NCBI RefSeq assembly: GCF_007859935.1
Contig: NZ_SJPO01000001.1
Coordinates: 186,001-250,000, forward strand
DNA from: Posidoniimonas polymericola
Lineage (GTDB): Bacteria > Planctomycetota > Planctomycetia > Pirellulales > Lacipirellulaceae
Direction: 5' to 3'
Length of the DNA stretch: 64,000 bases
The notes beneath the pieces were generated by a model. That model made no database searches, was not told where the DNA came from, and saw nothing but the letters and a program-made list of their open reading frames with translations. Shown one piece after another: positions 1 through 7,333 of the stretch. A program made the translations under genes and the position numbers. Every line of letters begins with the position of its first letter. Within the stretch, counting starts at the first letter, position 1.

Positions 1-522
1 GGGCTGGGCGAGGCCGTCGATATCGCCATAAAGCTGACGCGGAACGCCACCGCCGGCGTGGCGGCGGTCGCCATCGACGGGGAATCGCTCTCGCACCGGA
101 TGGTTGGCTACGAGGGCGAAATCTGCCAGGTAATGGTCAACCTCATCGCCAACGCAGTCGACGCTATCCAAGAGCGGCCCGGCTCCGAGCGGGGCGGCGC
201 ACAGATCCGGATCGAGGGCCGCCGACTGCCCGATGGCGGCCTGGAGGTGGTGTGCGCCGACACGGGCGTCGGGATGGAGCCGGACGTAGTGACACGGGCA
301 TTCGACCGCTTCTTCACCACCAAGGATACGGGCGGCGTCGGCCTAGGTTTGTGGCTGTGCTACGACGTGGTCGTCAACCGCCACGGCGGCCAGATCCGGA
401 TCGACAGCGAGCCGGGACGCGGAGCGGTTTTTACACTCTGGTTCCCGCCGTCGTGTCTGGTTGACGGCGATAGACACGTGGACGAGAACCCGCGGTCGGC
501 CGATCTGTCGCCGGCCCGGTAA
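1..522 (+). CDS. Sensor histidine kinase, C-terminal part (cut by window edge)
   Basis: The reading frame is open to base 1, so only the ATP-binding end of a larger kinase is present. The visible 173 residues form a HATPase_c domain: an N-box (NLIANAVDAI), a G1 box (DTGVGM), an F-box region (FDRFFTTK) and a G2 box (GVGLGL), followed by the usual last strands (PGRGAVFTLWFP). The FFTTK-GVGLGL style is common in NtrB-like and PAS-type kinases. The substrate would be ATP and a histidine in the missing dimerisation domain. Sensor input and partner regulator cannot be seen. No response regulator follows; the next gene is convergent. Confidence 0.9.
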   Translation, partial: GLGEAVDIAIKLTRNATAGVAAVAIDGESLSHRMVGYEGEICQVMVNLIANAVDAIQERPGSERGGAQIRIEGRRLPDGGLEVVCADTGVGMEPDVVTRAFDRFFTTKDTGGVGLGLWLCYDVVVNRHGGQIRIDSEPGRGAVFTLWFPPSCLVDGDRHVDENPRSADLSPAR

Positions 523-538
523 GTCGACCTGACGAGAC

Positions 539-584
539 ACGCCCCCGCCGGGCGACCGACGAGTCGCCGAGGCGATCGGGGCGT
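539..584. terminator. Imperfect stem-loop between convergent genes
   Basis: ACGCCCC at 539-545 pairs with GGGGCGT at 578-584, with an inner GGCGAC/GTCGCC stem. A T-rich stretch follows on the plus strand. It sits between the kinase stop (522) and the convergent PEP-CTERM stop (608), so it may end both transcripts. There is no clean T-run. Confidence 0.4.
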
Positions 585-607
585 TGCTTGTTGGGTTTTG
601 CCGGTTG

Positions 608-1318
608 CTAGCGGACCCGCCGCCGCAGGCCGAACAGGCCGGCGACCGACAGCAGACCAAGAACCGACGGCTCGGGCACGTTGGTCGTGATGCGCATCGC
701 GTTGATGTAGAAGAACCGCTGGCTGGTGTCGTTGGTGGCTCCGGCGGTCATGGAGAGGCTGATCTCGCCGTTTGCGTCCGCGACCAGGCCGTTGACCGCA
801 ATCACCTCGGACGTGTTGAGCGAGGCGTCGTAATCGGTGAACGCAACCGATCCGTTGGCGTCGGTGAACACGTAGTCGCCAGCGCGGATGCTGCCGCCGT
901 TGCGGCCGGCGTAGAGCACGAAGTCGTAGGTCGTGGCGCCGGAGGCGTCGAGGTCGCTGAACGTGATGATCGGGTTTGGCGCGAGGAACCCGTTGAAGTC
1001 GTTGGTGTGACCGAATAGCGAGTCGCTGGTCGCCCCGTCAGCAAAGATGGCCGCGTCGCCGGTGACGCCGGTGTGCCCGGCCGAGTTGCCGTTCGCCGGG
1101 AAGCCGACGTGGCCGACATCGATGGCGGTCGGGACGCCGTTCGAGTCGAGCATGTCTGTGAACGAGATCGCGGCGCCGTTGATGGTCGAGCTGACGATGC
1201 TGTTGTAGCCCGGCGTGTCGGGGCGGTTGTTGTGTTGAAAGTCGAGGAAGATCGTGTTCGCGTGCGCCGCCGACGCGCAGCACGCGACAATCGCAAGCGA
1301 GAGCAGTTTCCGGGTCAT
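608..1318 (-). CDS. PEP-CTERM sorting domain-containing exported protein
   Basis: 236 residues from the ATG at 1318, chosen because a Sec signal peptide follows directly (MTRKLLSLAIVACCASAAHA, cleavage after AHA) and a GGAGA ribosome site lies about 6 bases upstream; the frame is open further upstream but reads as Arg/Pro-rich noise. The C-terminus has the PEP-CTERM tripartite signal: VPEP, a hydrophobic helix (LGLLSVAGLFGL) and a basic tail (RRRVR). Such tails are recognised by exosortase and the protein is retained or processed at the envelope. The middle has no family I recognise; it is Asp/Asn/Thr-rich and probably beta-sheet. It stands alone, convergent with the kinase. Confidence 0.88.
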   Translation of the reverse strand: MTRKLLSLAIVACCASAAHANTIFLDFQHNNRPDTPGYNSIVSSTINGAAISFTDMLDSNGVPTAIDVGHVGFPANGNSAGHTGVTGDAAIFADGATSDSLFGHTNDFNGFLAPNPIITFSDLDASGATTYDFVLYAGRNGGSIRAGDYVFTDANGSVAFTDYDASLNTSEVIAVNGLVADANGEISLSMTAGATNDTSQRFFYINAMRITTNVPEPSVLGLLSVAGLFGLRRRVR

Positions 1319-2140
1319 GGGGTCTTCTCCAGGTGATGAGTGCGGCGGCGTGGCGCCGGCGTGACTCGGGGCGCCCGACCAGCAGCGCGTGTTCGAGCAA
1401 GCCCGCGTCGACGGCGGACGACACGACAGGGCCCCGAGGGCGAGACGCACCCCAGGGCGAAATGACGAGCAGCCAGCTAGATTAACCGATCGCGACGACC
1501 GTTCGCCAATCAGCGCCGACAGGAATTGCATCGCGAAGAGCCGGGTGTACCGGCAAATAGACGCCGAAATGCCAGGCGATGCGGCCACTGCCGCAGGGAC
1601 CGAACGGTAAAAAACACAGCTGGTTTGCGTGAAAACAAGGCCCTGGGATCCCCGCATCCCGCTGTCCAGTGGCGCGCAGGCCGTTGGACACCGTTTCGTG
1701 GTGCTGCGCGGCGAACCTCCCAGGCCGGGCCGAGGACCGCCCGTATAGTGCGACCGCTTTCCCCAGGATCCACGCGGAGTTTGCGCTGCAATCATCCGAC
1801 TGCTTTGCGTCGGGGCCGGGCTGCTCTGCCTGGCAGGACCCGCCCCGCCGAGCCGGACCAAGACCTGGCGCCGATCACCGTTGACGGGATGCGTCGACGA
1901 GATGCGTTAGCAAGAGTTGTTTGGCGGCGCCGGGCTCGCTCGCCGGAACCGAAGAGCGCTAAAGGCTGGAGAAACGTTACTCGGCGAAACTTCTTTGGCC
2001 ATTGGCCTGAAAGCGCTACCATTCGATCTGCGTTTTACGTAGAATCCGAAATACGTGGCAGACCTACTCTGGCTGCATTTTGACGGCCACGTCGGTAACG
2101 TTTCTTGTCTTTTCCCGTTACACCCGTGAGAGTGAATCTA
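1319..2140. other. Intergenic region between two divergent PEP-CTERM genes
   Basis: About 820 bases with no gene I can support. Open frames here translate to Arg/Pro-rich sequence with no domain features. The part nearest the downstream gene is less G+C-rich and holds a 10-bp inverted pair, GAAACGTTAC at 1971-1980 and GTAACGTTTC at 2095-2104, plus CGTTAC at 2116-2121. These could be operator-like sites for the gene at 2141. No convincing -35/-10 pair was found. Confidence 0.5.
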
Positions 2141-2797
2141 ATGAGCTGCATCAAATTAGCGGCCTGCGCAGCGGCGCTGGGCCTGGGCTGCCTGGCCGGC
2201 GCTTCTACGGCGCTCGCCGTCCATCTCGACTATTACAATCGCATTGCGGACCCGAGTTTCGAGGGGACGCTGACCTTCGACGGCGCGCCGTTTGTCGGAA
2301 CCTGGGAAGGCTTTAGCGGCGACCCGGTCGCCAGTTCTGAGTTCACGAGCAACATGCCCCGCACCGGCGCGCAGTCGCTCGAACTCAACATCGATCAGAC
2401 CGCGAACTCCTTCGCGGGCGCTTTCCAGGACGCCGTGCTGGACGCCGGTTCGGCAGGCAAGACCGCTTACTTTAGCGGGTGGCACAAAGCGACCGGCGAA
2501 GCCGCCAGCGAGATCCGCGTCGAGTGGCGCGACTCCGTGGCGGGCGTTGAGGTCTCACGGACTCCGAACCTCTCTCCAATGCTGAGCACCGACTTCGAGG
2601 AGTTCATCGTGAGCGCCGAGATCCCTGCCGGCGCCGACTCGGCGCGGCTGGTCTACGCGATCCAGAGCTTCGGCGGCGTGCTGACGCAGCAGGTGTTCGT
2701 CGATGACGTCAACTTCAACTACGCGCCGGAGCCGGTGTCCGCCGGCCTGGCCGCGCTGGCGTTGCTGTCGGTTGTCGCCCGCCGCGGCCGCGACTAG
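2141..2797 (+). CDS. PEP-CTERM sorting domain-containing exported protein
   Basis: 218 residues from the ATG at 2141, which directly opens a signal peptide (MSCIKLAACAAALGLGCLAG, predicted cleavage after ALA). An in-frame TTG at 2105 lies upstream but adds a non-signal leader, so it is less likely. The body (DPSFEG...FSGWHKA...VDDVNF) resembles the galactose-binding/CBM-like jelly-roll fold common in PEP-CTERM proteins; that is inference from pattern only. The C-terminus shows APEP, a hydrophobic helix (AGLAALALLSVVA) and RRGRD. A strong terminator follows at 2829. Likely exported and anchored by the exosortase system. Confidence 0.87.
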   Translation: MSCIKLAACAAALGLGCLAGASTALAVHLDYYNRIADPSFEGTLTFDGAPFVGTWEGFSGDPVASSEFTSNMPRTGAQSLELNIDQTANSFAGAFQDAVLDAGSAGKTAYFSGWHKATGEAASEIRVEWRDSVAGVEVSRTPNLSPMLSTDFEEFIVSAEIPAGADSARLVYAIQSFGGVLTQQVFVDDVNFNYAPEPVSAGLAALALLSVVARRGRD

Positions 2798-2828
2798 CTC
2801 ACAGGATCTTTTTGCCGCGCACGACAGA

Positions 2829-2863
2829 GGGGCGCTCCGCACTGGCGGGGCGCCCCTTTTTTT
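2829..2863 (+). terminator. Rho-independent terminator
   Basis: A 12-bp stem (2829-2840 with 2845-2856, one G-T pair), a 4-base loop ACTG and a run of seven T at 2857-2863. It closes the PEP-CTERM gene at 2797 and lies just before the convergent redoxin stop at 2875. Confidence 0.9.
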
Positions 2864-2874
2864 GTCGCGGTTGG

Positions 2875-3462
2875 CTACTCTGCCTTCTGCAACTCCTTCA
2901 GCACCTTGGCCACCGGCACGCGGCCGCCGTGGCTCTTGCTGACCACGGCGAAGGTCGCCTTGCGGTCCGGTCCGATGATGTAGGTAGAAGGGTAGGCGGT
3001 CTCGTTTGGCGCGTCCCACCGCAGGCCGTAGGCGTCGGTCAGCGCGTACTCGGGGTCGAGCACCATAGTGAGCGGCTCGGGCAGCTTCTTCTCGGCGAGG
3101 AACTCTTCGGCCCGCTCGGCCAGATTGCTGACGCCGCCCGGGTAGACCAGCACGACCTGCGCACCGGCCTCGCGCAGCTTGGCGGCCGCCTGGATGTACT
3201 CGCCGACCTGCCGAGAGCAGAGTGGGCACTGGTAACCGGGGTAGCCGCGAAGGACGACCAGCACGGTCGGGCCCTCGGCAAAGACCTTGGCGAGGTCGAT
3301 CGGTTTGTCGGCGCCGAATTCCGGCAGCGTCGGCGCCGGCGCGGTGTCGGCGACCTCGAGCGGCGTGTCGCGGATGGTGGGCTCGGCGGTGTCCGCGGCG
3401 TTCGCTGCCCCGGCGGTAAGGGCGGCGGCGAGCACGGAGAGGGCAATGCAGCGCGTCATCAT
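2875..3462 (-). CDS. Exported redoxin-family (AhpC/TSA-like) thiol protein
   Basis: 195 residues with a signal peptide (cleavage near residue 22, ANA-AD), so it acts outside the cytoplasm. The thioredoxin fold follows: beta strand VLVVLRGYPG, then the redox motif C79-P-L-C82, then QVVLVYPGG and later YPSTYIIGPDRK, which carries the cis-Pro-type strand. The CPLC pair sits where peroxiredoxins have the peroxidatic Cys (PxxxTxxC), so this is the CxxC type, better described as a peroxiredoxin-like or TlpA-like thiol oxidoreductase than a classical peroxidase. Substrate is unknown. It starts MM; the first ATG is used, the second would lose only one residue. Confidence 0.85.
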   Translation of the reverse strand: MMTRCIALSVLAAALTAGAANAADTAEPTIRDTPLEVADTAPAPTLPEFGADKPIDLAKVFAEGPTVLVVLRGYPGYQCPLCSRQVGEYIQAAAKLREAGAQVVLVYPGGVSNLAERAEEFLAEKKLPEPLTMVLDPEYALTDAYGLRWDAPNETAYPSTYIIGPDRKATFAVVSKSHGGRVPVAKVLKELQKAE

Positions 3463-3655
3463 GGCGACTCCTGGAGACTAGTTGCGGGTGAGGGCGAGCC
3501 CCATCCTACCGGCTCGCCGATGGCTGGTCGGTGTGCAGCCGCACACTACCGCTCGCCGTCAAAGTCAGCAGGACCCCGGTCACGCTGCGTGGTTCGGGCG
3601 TGGCGGTGCGGGCCGCCGCCTTGTTTGTTGGGTACGCAGGGCGGAGCTTGTAGCC

Positions 3656-5002
3656 TCACTCGGCCGACAGGTCCACGCACACGATCTCCTTGTCGTTCCG
3701 CGCGAACACCGCCTGGTACGCGAACGCCGGGCAGCTCCACACGACGTCGCGTCCGAACGAGCTGCTGGTCGGCGCCAGCACGTGCATGCGGCCGGTCTCG
3801 GTGTAGGCGTCGGGCGTCAGCCGGGCGGTGATCAGGTCGCCCTGCTCGTTGAACAGGAAGTAGTCGCCCGACGGCGTGTGGGGCACGACGAAAGCCGTGC
3901 CGTGCCGGCCGCGCTCGTCGCCCATGGTCGGCCGCTTGGTCGCCCACAGCCGCGACCCGTCCTCTGGGCTGAGCGCCACCAGCTCGCTGCTCTGGCAGTC
4001 GGGTCCGTAGATCGCTTCGGGCGTGAAGATCGGCGTGACGTTGGCCGCCTGCAGGCTGTCGCTCGCGCCGCCCGACCACAGCACCTCGACGTCCGACCCG
4101 TCGGGCTTCAACTGCATCAGCACCGACACGCCGCCGATCGCGCTGACGTACAGCTTGTCGCCCTGCTTCTGCGGCCGCGCGATCGCCATGCCGTAGGACG
4201 GCTTGGCCGGCACGCTCCAGATGACCTCGCCCGAGTTTGGCTTGAGCGCGTACAGGTTCTGCGGCGACCAGATTAACAGCTGCGGCTGCTTGCCCGCGAG
4301 AATGATATTCGGCGGGCAGTAGCCCGGCTCGGAGTCGTTGAGGGCAGACCACTTCTCTTCGCCGGTCTGCTTGTCGAACGCCACGACCAACGCGTCGGCC
4401 CCGCCGACCATGCAGTACAGGGTGTCGCCGTCTACCAGCGGGTGGGCCGCGTGCCCCCAGATCGGAGTGGCGGCGCTGTAGTCGTCCCTGAAGTTCTTCT
4501 TCCAGACCACCGAGCCGTCCGCTGTGTTGAGGCAGTGCAGGTCGCCCTCGGCGCCGAGCGTGTAGACGCGGTCGCCGTCGACCGTCGGCGTGCAGCGGGG
4601 GCCACCGCCGTACGAGACTCGGTACGGCCGCTTGTACTCGTGCTTCCAGAGCTCCTCGCCGGTCTCGGCGTCGAGGCAGCGCAGGCGTTCCGTGCCGTCC
4701 AGTTCGTCGGGGCGGCCGGCGGAGAAGGTCAGCTCGCCGTCGGTGATCTCGTACTCGAAGAGGAACACCTTGCCGTCCGCCACCGCCGGGCCGGCGTAGC
4801 CGGTGGCCGCCGGCACGCGCCACTTGATCGGCAGCCCGTCGGCCGGGATCTCGGTCACCACGCCCGACTCGCTGTAGGTCGCGTCGCGGTCGGGGCCGAG
4901 CCACTGCGGCCACTCGTCGGCGAGGGCGAGCGGCGAGAGGACGGAGCAGGCCAGCAAGCAGGCGGCGCAGCGATAGGCAACCGAGGACAGGCGGAGCGTC
5001 AT
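3656..5002 (-). CDS. Exported PQQ-binding-like beta-propeller repeat protein
   Basis: 448 residues from the ATG at 5002, which begins a signal peptide ending LALADEW; longer in-frame starts only add Pro/Gly-rich residues. The mature start EWPQWLGPDRD is the hallmark of the planctomycete outer-membrane BamB-like/PQQ-like propellers. Repeats of the form CLDAETGEELWKHEY, CLNTADGSVVWKKNF, AFDKQTGEEKWSALN and ALSPEDGSRLWATKR are propeller blades. No PQQ-dehydrogenase catalytic residues can be asserted, so it is probably a structural or binding protein of the periplasm rather than an enzyme. It is the second gene of a minus-strand run ending with the redoxin gene, but 193 bases separate them. Confidence 0.88.
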   Translation of the reverse strand: MTLRLSSVAYRCAACLLACSVLSPLALADEWPQWLGPDRDATYSESGVVTEIPADGLPIKWRVPAATGYAGPAVADGKVFLFEYEITDGELTFSAGRPDELDGTERLRCLDAETGEELWKHEYKRPYRVSYGGGPRCTPTVDGDRVYTLGAEGDLHCLNTADGSVVWKKNFRDDYSAATPIWGHAAHPLVDGDTLYCMVGGADALVVAFDKQTGEEKWSALNDSEPGYCPPNIILAGKQPQLLIWSPQNLYALKPNSGEVIWSVPAKPSYGMAIARPQKQGDKLYVSAIGGVSVLMQLKPDGSDVEVLWSGGASDSLQAANVTPIFTPEAIYGPDCQSSELVALSPEDGSRLWATKRPTMGDERGRHGTAFVVPHTPSGDYFLFNEQGDLITARLTPDAYTETGRMHVLAPTSSSFGRDVVWSCPAFAYQAVFARNDKEIVCVDLSAE

Positions 5003-5184
5003 GGCGTCATCCGGAGGGGGGGCGGGTGAGGTTCGTACCGAGTGTGAGAACTCGATCCTACGGCCCCCGCCTGCCCCGGGCAATGACACGCAGCCCGCCG
5101 CTGCGGCCTCCCTAAGTTACGGTGGCGGCCACGCCATCGGCGACGACACCGCCCCGAGACAGCCGATCTCGCTCGACGCCCGCC

Positions 5185-5529
5185 CTAACTACTGCGGACG
5201 ACCAGCCTTGCGAGCACCGCCAAGAAGAACACGCTGCCAGCTGCGTCGGCCGCCAAGAGCGGCGTCAGCCCATCGGCGTGCAGCCGGGCGCCGAGGAACA
5301 GCAGGTAGACCGAGCCGTACACCGCCGCGTGCAGCAGCAGCCACTCTAGCCGCCGCTCCGACGAGACCCGCGCCACGAGTGACACGCCCGCCCCCAGCGC
5401 AATCAACGCGACGCCGGTCAGCTCTGCCAGCCCGCTGCCGAGTGCGGCCAACGCGACCATCCCCACGCCAGCCAGCATCAGCCCCGGCGCAGCGGCAGGA
5501 GATTCAAGCGTCGAGAGCGTGCGTTGCAT
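5185..5529 (-). CDS. Small hydrophobic membrane protein of unknown function
   Basis: 114 residues from the ATG at 5529. Four hydrophobic stretches are visible: GLMLAGVGMVALAALG, LTGVALIALGAGVSLVA, LLLHAAVYGSVYLLFLG and LLAADAAGSVFFLAVLARLVV. The N-terminal 14 residues are polar. I do not recognise a family. No clear Shine-Dalgarno sequence precedes the ATG, and a longer frame to 5613 exists, so the start is uncertain. It is transcribed toward the propeller gene with 182 bases between them. Confidence 0.62.
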   Translation of the reverse strand: MQRTLSTLESPAAAPGLMLAGVGMVALAALGSGLAELTGVALIALGAGVSLVARVSSERRLEWLLLHAAVYGSVYLLFLGARLHADGLTPLLAADAAGSVFFLAVLARLVVRSS

Positions 5530-5782
5530 GGCGGGGCAGAGCGGGGGGCCAGGTCGGGAAGACGAGGAGGGACTCCCTCCAGCCTGATCAGCCCGGAGCA
5601 GTGCGCCAATCAACGCGGTGCGGTTGAGTGCCTAAGGAAAGCCGGCGCCGGTCCGGCTGTGCGGGCTGTAGCGGGCGCGATGGGGAGAGGGCCGGTAGAG
5701 ATGAACAGGAGAGGGCGGAGAGAGCAGAGTTGGTTTGGCCACAACGGCTAGCGGCCGAGCTTTCTGGTATCCTGCTTCCGCG

Positions 5783-6169
5783 ATGAAGCCACCGATCAGC
5801 CTCAGAATCACCGACAACCAAATTGGGTCGGGACGCGTTTGCGTGCCGGGCGATGTCGCCGTCTGTCACTGGGTTTGCCGGCGACGCAAAGGCGACATCC
5901 TCTTCGCATCGGATGCGGACTCGCCGCACCCAATTCGCGTCGGCGCCCGCGACTACTGTGTAGGGGTCGAGTACGGGCTGCTCGGGATGCGCGTCGGCGG
6001 GCGAAGGACGATTGTCGTCCCGCCGAATCTGACGTACGTTGAGCAGAAGATCTACCCAGAACTACCGGCAAACGGGCTGCTCATTTACCAGCTGGAGTTG
6101 ATCGACCTGCCCAAGAAGTGGGACCCCGATATGGAGCAGCGTCTGTCGCCGCCGCCGCCTTCAGGTTAA
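5783..6169 (+). CDS. FKBP-type peptidyl-prolyl isomerase-like protein
   Basis: 128 residues. The FKBP pattern can be read in order: GSGRVCVPGDVAVCHW, KGDILFAS (KG.....FDSS position), VGVEYGLLGMRVGGRRTIVVPPNL (the GW..gl.gM..G.k...ipp.l motif), YGxxG replaced by YVEQKIYPELPANGLLIYQLELIDL. FKBPs catalyse cis-trans isomerisation at proline. No signal peptide from the ATG at 5783, so cytoplasmic; an in-frame start at 5735 adds 16 residues without a ribosome site. Key aromatic active-site residues are only partly kept, so activity is uncertain. Convergent with the lipoprotein gene. Confidence 0.75.
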   Translation: MKPPISLRITDNQIGSGRVCVPGDVAVCHWVCRRRKGDILFASDADSPHPIRVGARDYCVGVEYGLLGMRVGGRRTIVVPPNLTYVEQKIYPELPANGLLIYQLELIDLPKKWDPDMEQRLSPPPPSG

Positions 6170-6250
6170 GAGGGGCTGAGCGACGCTTAAGATCGGGGCA
6201 GCGACTCTAGCTTGCTCAGGGGATCCCACTTGGAAGAGCCGGCCCCTTTC

Positions 6251-6817
6251 TCAATCCGCCACGCGACGAGCTCGATTCGACGGTGCGCTGACAATTTCCT
6301 CTATGTGCTTCCGAACGCAGTTGAGAAGGTCGTTGCCATCGGCTGTGATGGTGCTGCACCACATGCCGTGTTCGATCACGGCGGAGTACCCGTCCTCCGC
6401 CATGCACTCGGCAAGCTCTTGGGGCTTGTCGATGAAGCGATAGAAAAGCCATTCGTCTTGAATGGCGGCGACGGCAAGGTACTTGCTACCCGCGAAGCCC
6501 TCGCCTACGAGCTGCAATTCGAGTAGGGCTTGGCTATGGTCATCGTTGAGGGAAACGGCTTGGCAAATTGCTTTGCAGACCTTTCCCTCAAAGCTGATTT
6601 CGTACCGACCGTCCTGCAAACGGCGCACGCTATAGGGCTCGCCGGCGGGATCGTCGCCAAACACGGGAGATTCAAAGGACTGCCACTTGCCCTCCAGGGG
6701 AAATCGCGAAGCCTGCGGGTCGGTGACTATAGCTCTTGCAACAATGACCGACGTACTCTTATCACATCCCAAGAAGAGTAGGGCGGAGAGACCAAGCACC
6801 GTAGCTGTCTTAACCAT
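6251..6817 (-). CDS. Predicted lipoprotein of unknown function
   Basis: 188 residues with a lipoprotein signal: MVKTATVLGLSALLFLGC, where LFLGC is the lipobox and C18 would be acylated. The rest is a soluble domain with GKWQSFESPVF, YSVRRLQDGRYEISFEGKVCKAICQAV and WLFYRFIDKP. This layout resembles small beta-barrel lipocalin-like planctomycete lipoproteins, but no family was recognised. AGGGG about 8 bases upstream of the ATG serves as ribosome site. Base composition is clearly lower in G+C than its neighbours and codon use looks different, which is compatible with recent acquisition. Confidence 0.75.
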   Translation of the reverse strand: MVKTATVLGLSALLFLGCDKSTSVIVARAIVTDPQASRFPLEGKWQSFESPVFGDDPAGEPYSVRRLQDGRYEISFEGKVCKAICQAVSLNDDHSQALLELQLVGEGFAGSKYLAVAAIQDEWLFYRFIDKPQELAECMAEDGYSAVIEHGMWCSTITADGNDLLNCVRKHIEEIVSAPSNRARRVAD

Positions 6818-7009
6818 GGAGGCACCCCTGTTAGTAGCAACCTGTCAGGCGGAGAGGTGGTGAACAGCAGCGTCAACAGGCGAGCGCATTGCCGACGCGA
6901 CGAGCCGCAAATGTGAATCAACTGAAAACATCTAGGGCGAGCCATCTCTCTGCGCGGTTGCTAGCGTGTGCGCCTTGCCTCGCGGGCTGACGAGGTAGTC
7001 CACAGCAGC

Positions 7010-7028
7010 CGACGGATTACATCCGTCG
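7010..7028. repeat. Dispersed palindrome CGACGGAT-N3-ATCCGTCG, copy 1
   Basis: Perfect 8-bp arms around TAC. The same arms around TGC occur at 11907-11925, and both copies are followed by related sequence (ACCTGGGGTTGTGGTTGC here, ACCCGGGATTGAGATTGC there). It is probably one end of the MITE-like element described at 8636 and 11904; the partner end is not clear at this locus. Confidence 0.65.
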
Positions 7029-7120
7029 GACGGACCTGGGGTTGTGGTTGCAATCTCGCAGGGCATGCGCCGTAGCCCCGACTGCGGGACTCCTCATCCA
7101 CTCGGCGAACGCCCCAATTC

Positions 7121-7150
7121 CTGGCAGGGGGTTCCGTTGGCATTTATAAT
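7121..7150 (+). promoter_or_regulatory. Sigma-70-type promoter for the GH43-like gene
   Basis: CTGGCA at 7121-7126, 18 bases, then a perfect TATAAT at 7145-7150. It points at the gene starting at 7334, giving a leader of roughly 175 bases. No experimental support. Confidence 0.5.
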
Positions 7151-7333
7151 AATGAGGCTCTCGGAACAGGGCTCTTACTATGGCGCTCTCTGCGGTCGCA
7201 GGTCGGATTCGAAGGCCTGGCCAGAGGGCCCGCTTCTGGGGGAAGCAACCGCCTTTCTTCCCCGCTCACTGATGGCCGCTCCGCGCGGCCCAACCGTCGG
7301 CGCCTCCCGCGATTGACCTCGAAAGACCTCCCC

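Larger units (their letters stand above)
6818..7333. other. Intergenic region with promoter and palindromic repeat
   Basis: About 515 bases between the divergent lipoprotein gene and the GH43-like gene. It contains a 19-base palindrome at 7010-7028 and a good -10 box at 7145-7150 (both listed separately). No gene is supported here. Confidence 0.5.

Noticed and set aside
1526-2083. Open frame of 185 codons on the plus strand in the gap before 2141
   Set aside because: Very Arg/Pro-rich, no domain pattern, no ribosome site; typical random frame in high-G+C DNA.
2875-3462. Classical peroxiredoxin
   Set aside because: The peroxidatic motif PxxxTxxC is replaced by GYPGYQCPLC, a CxxC redox pair, so only a redoxin-family call is justified.
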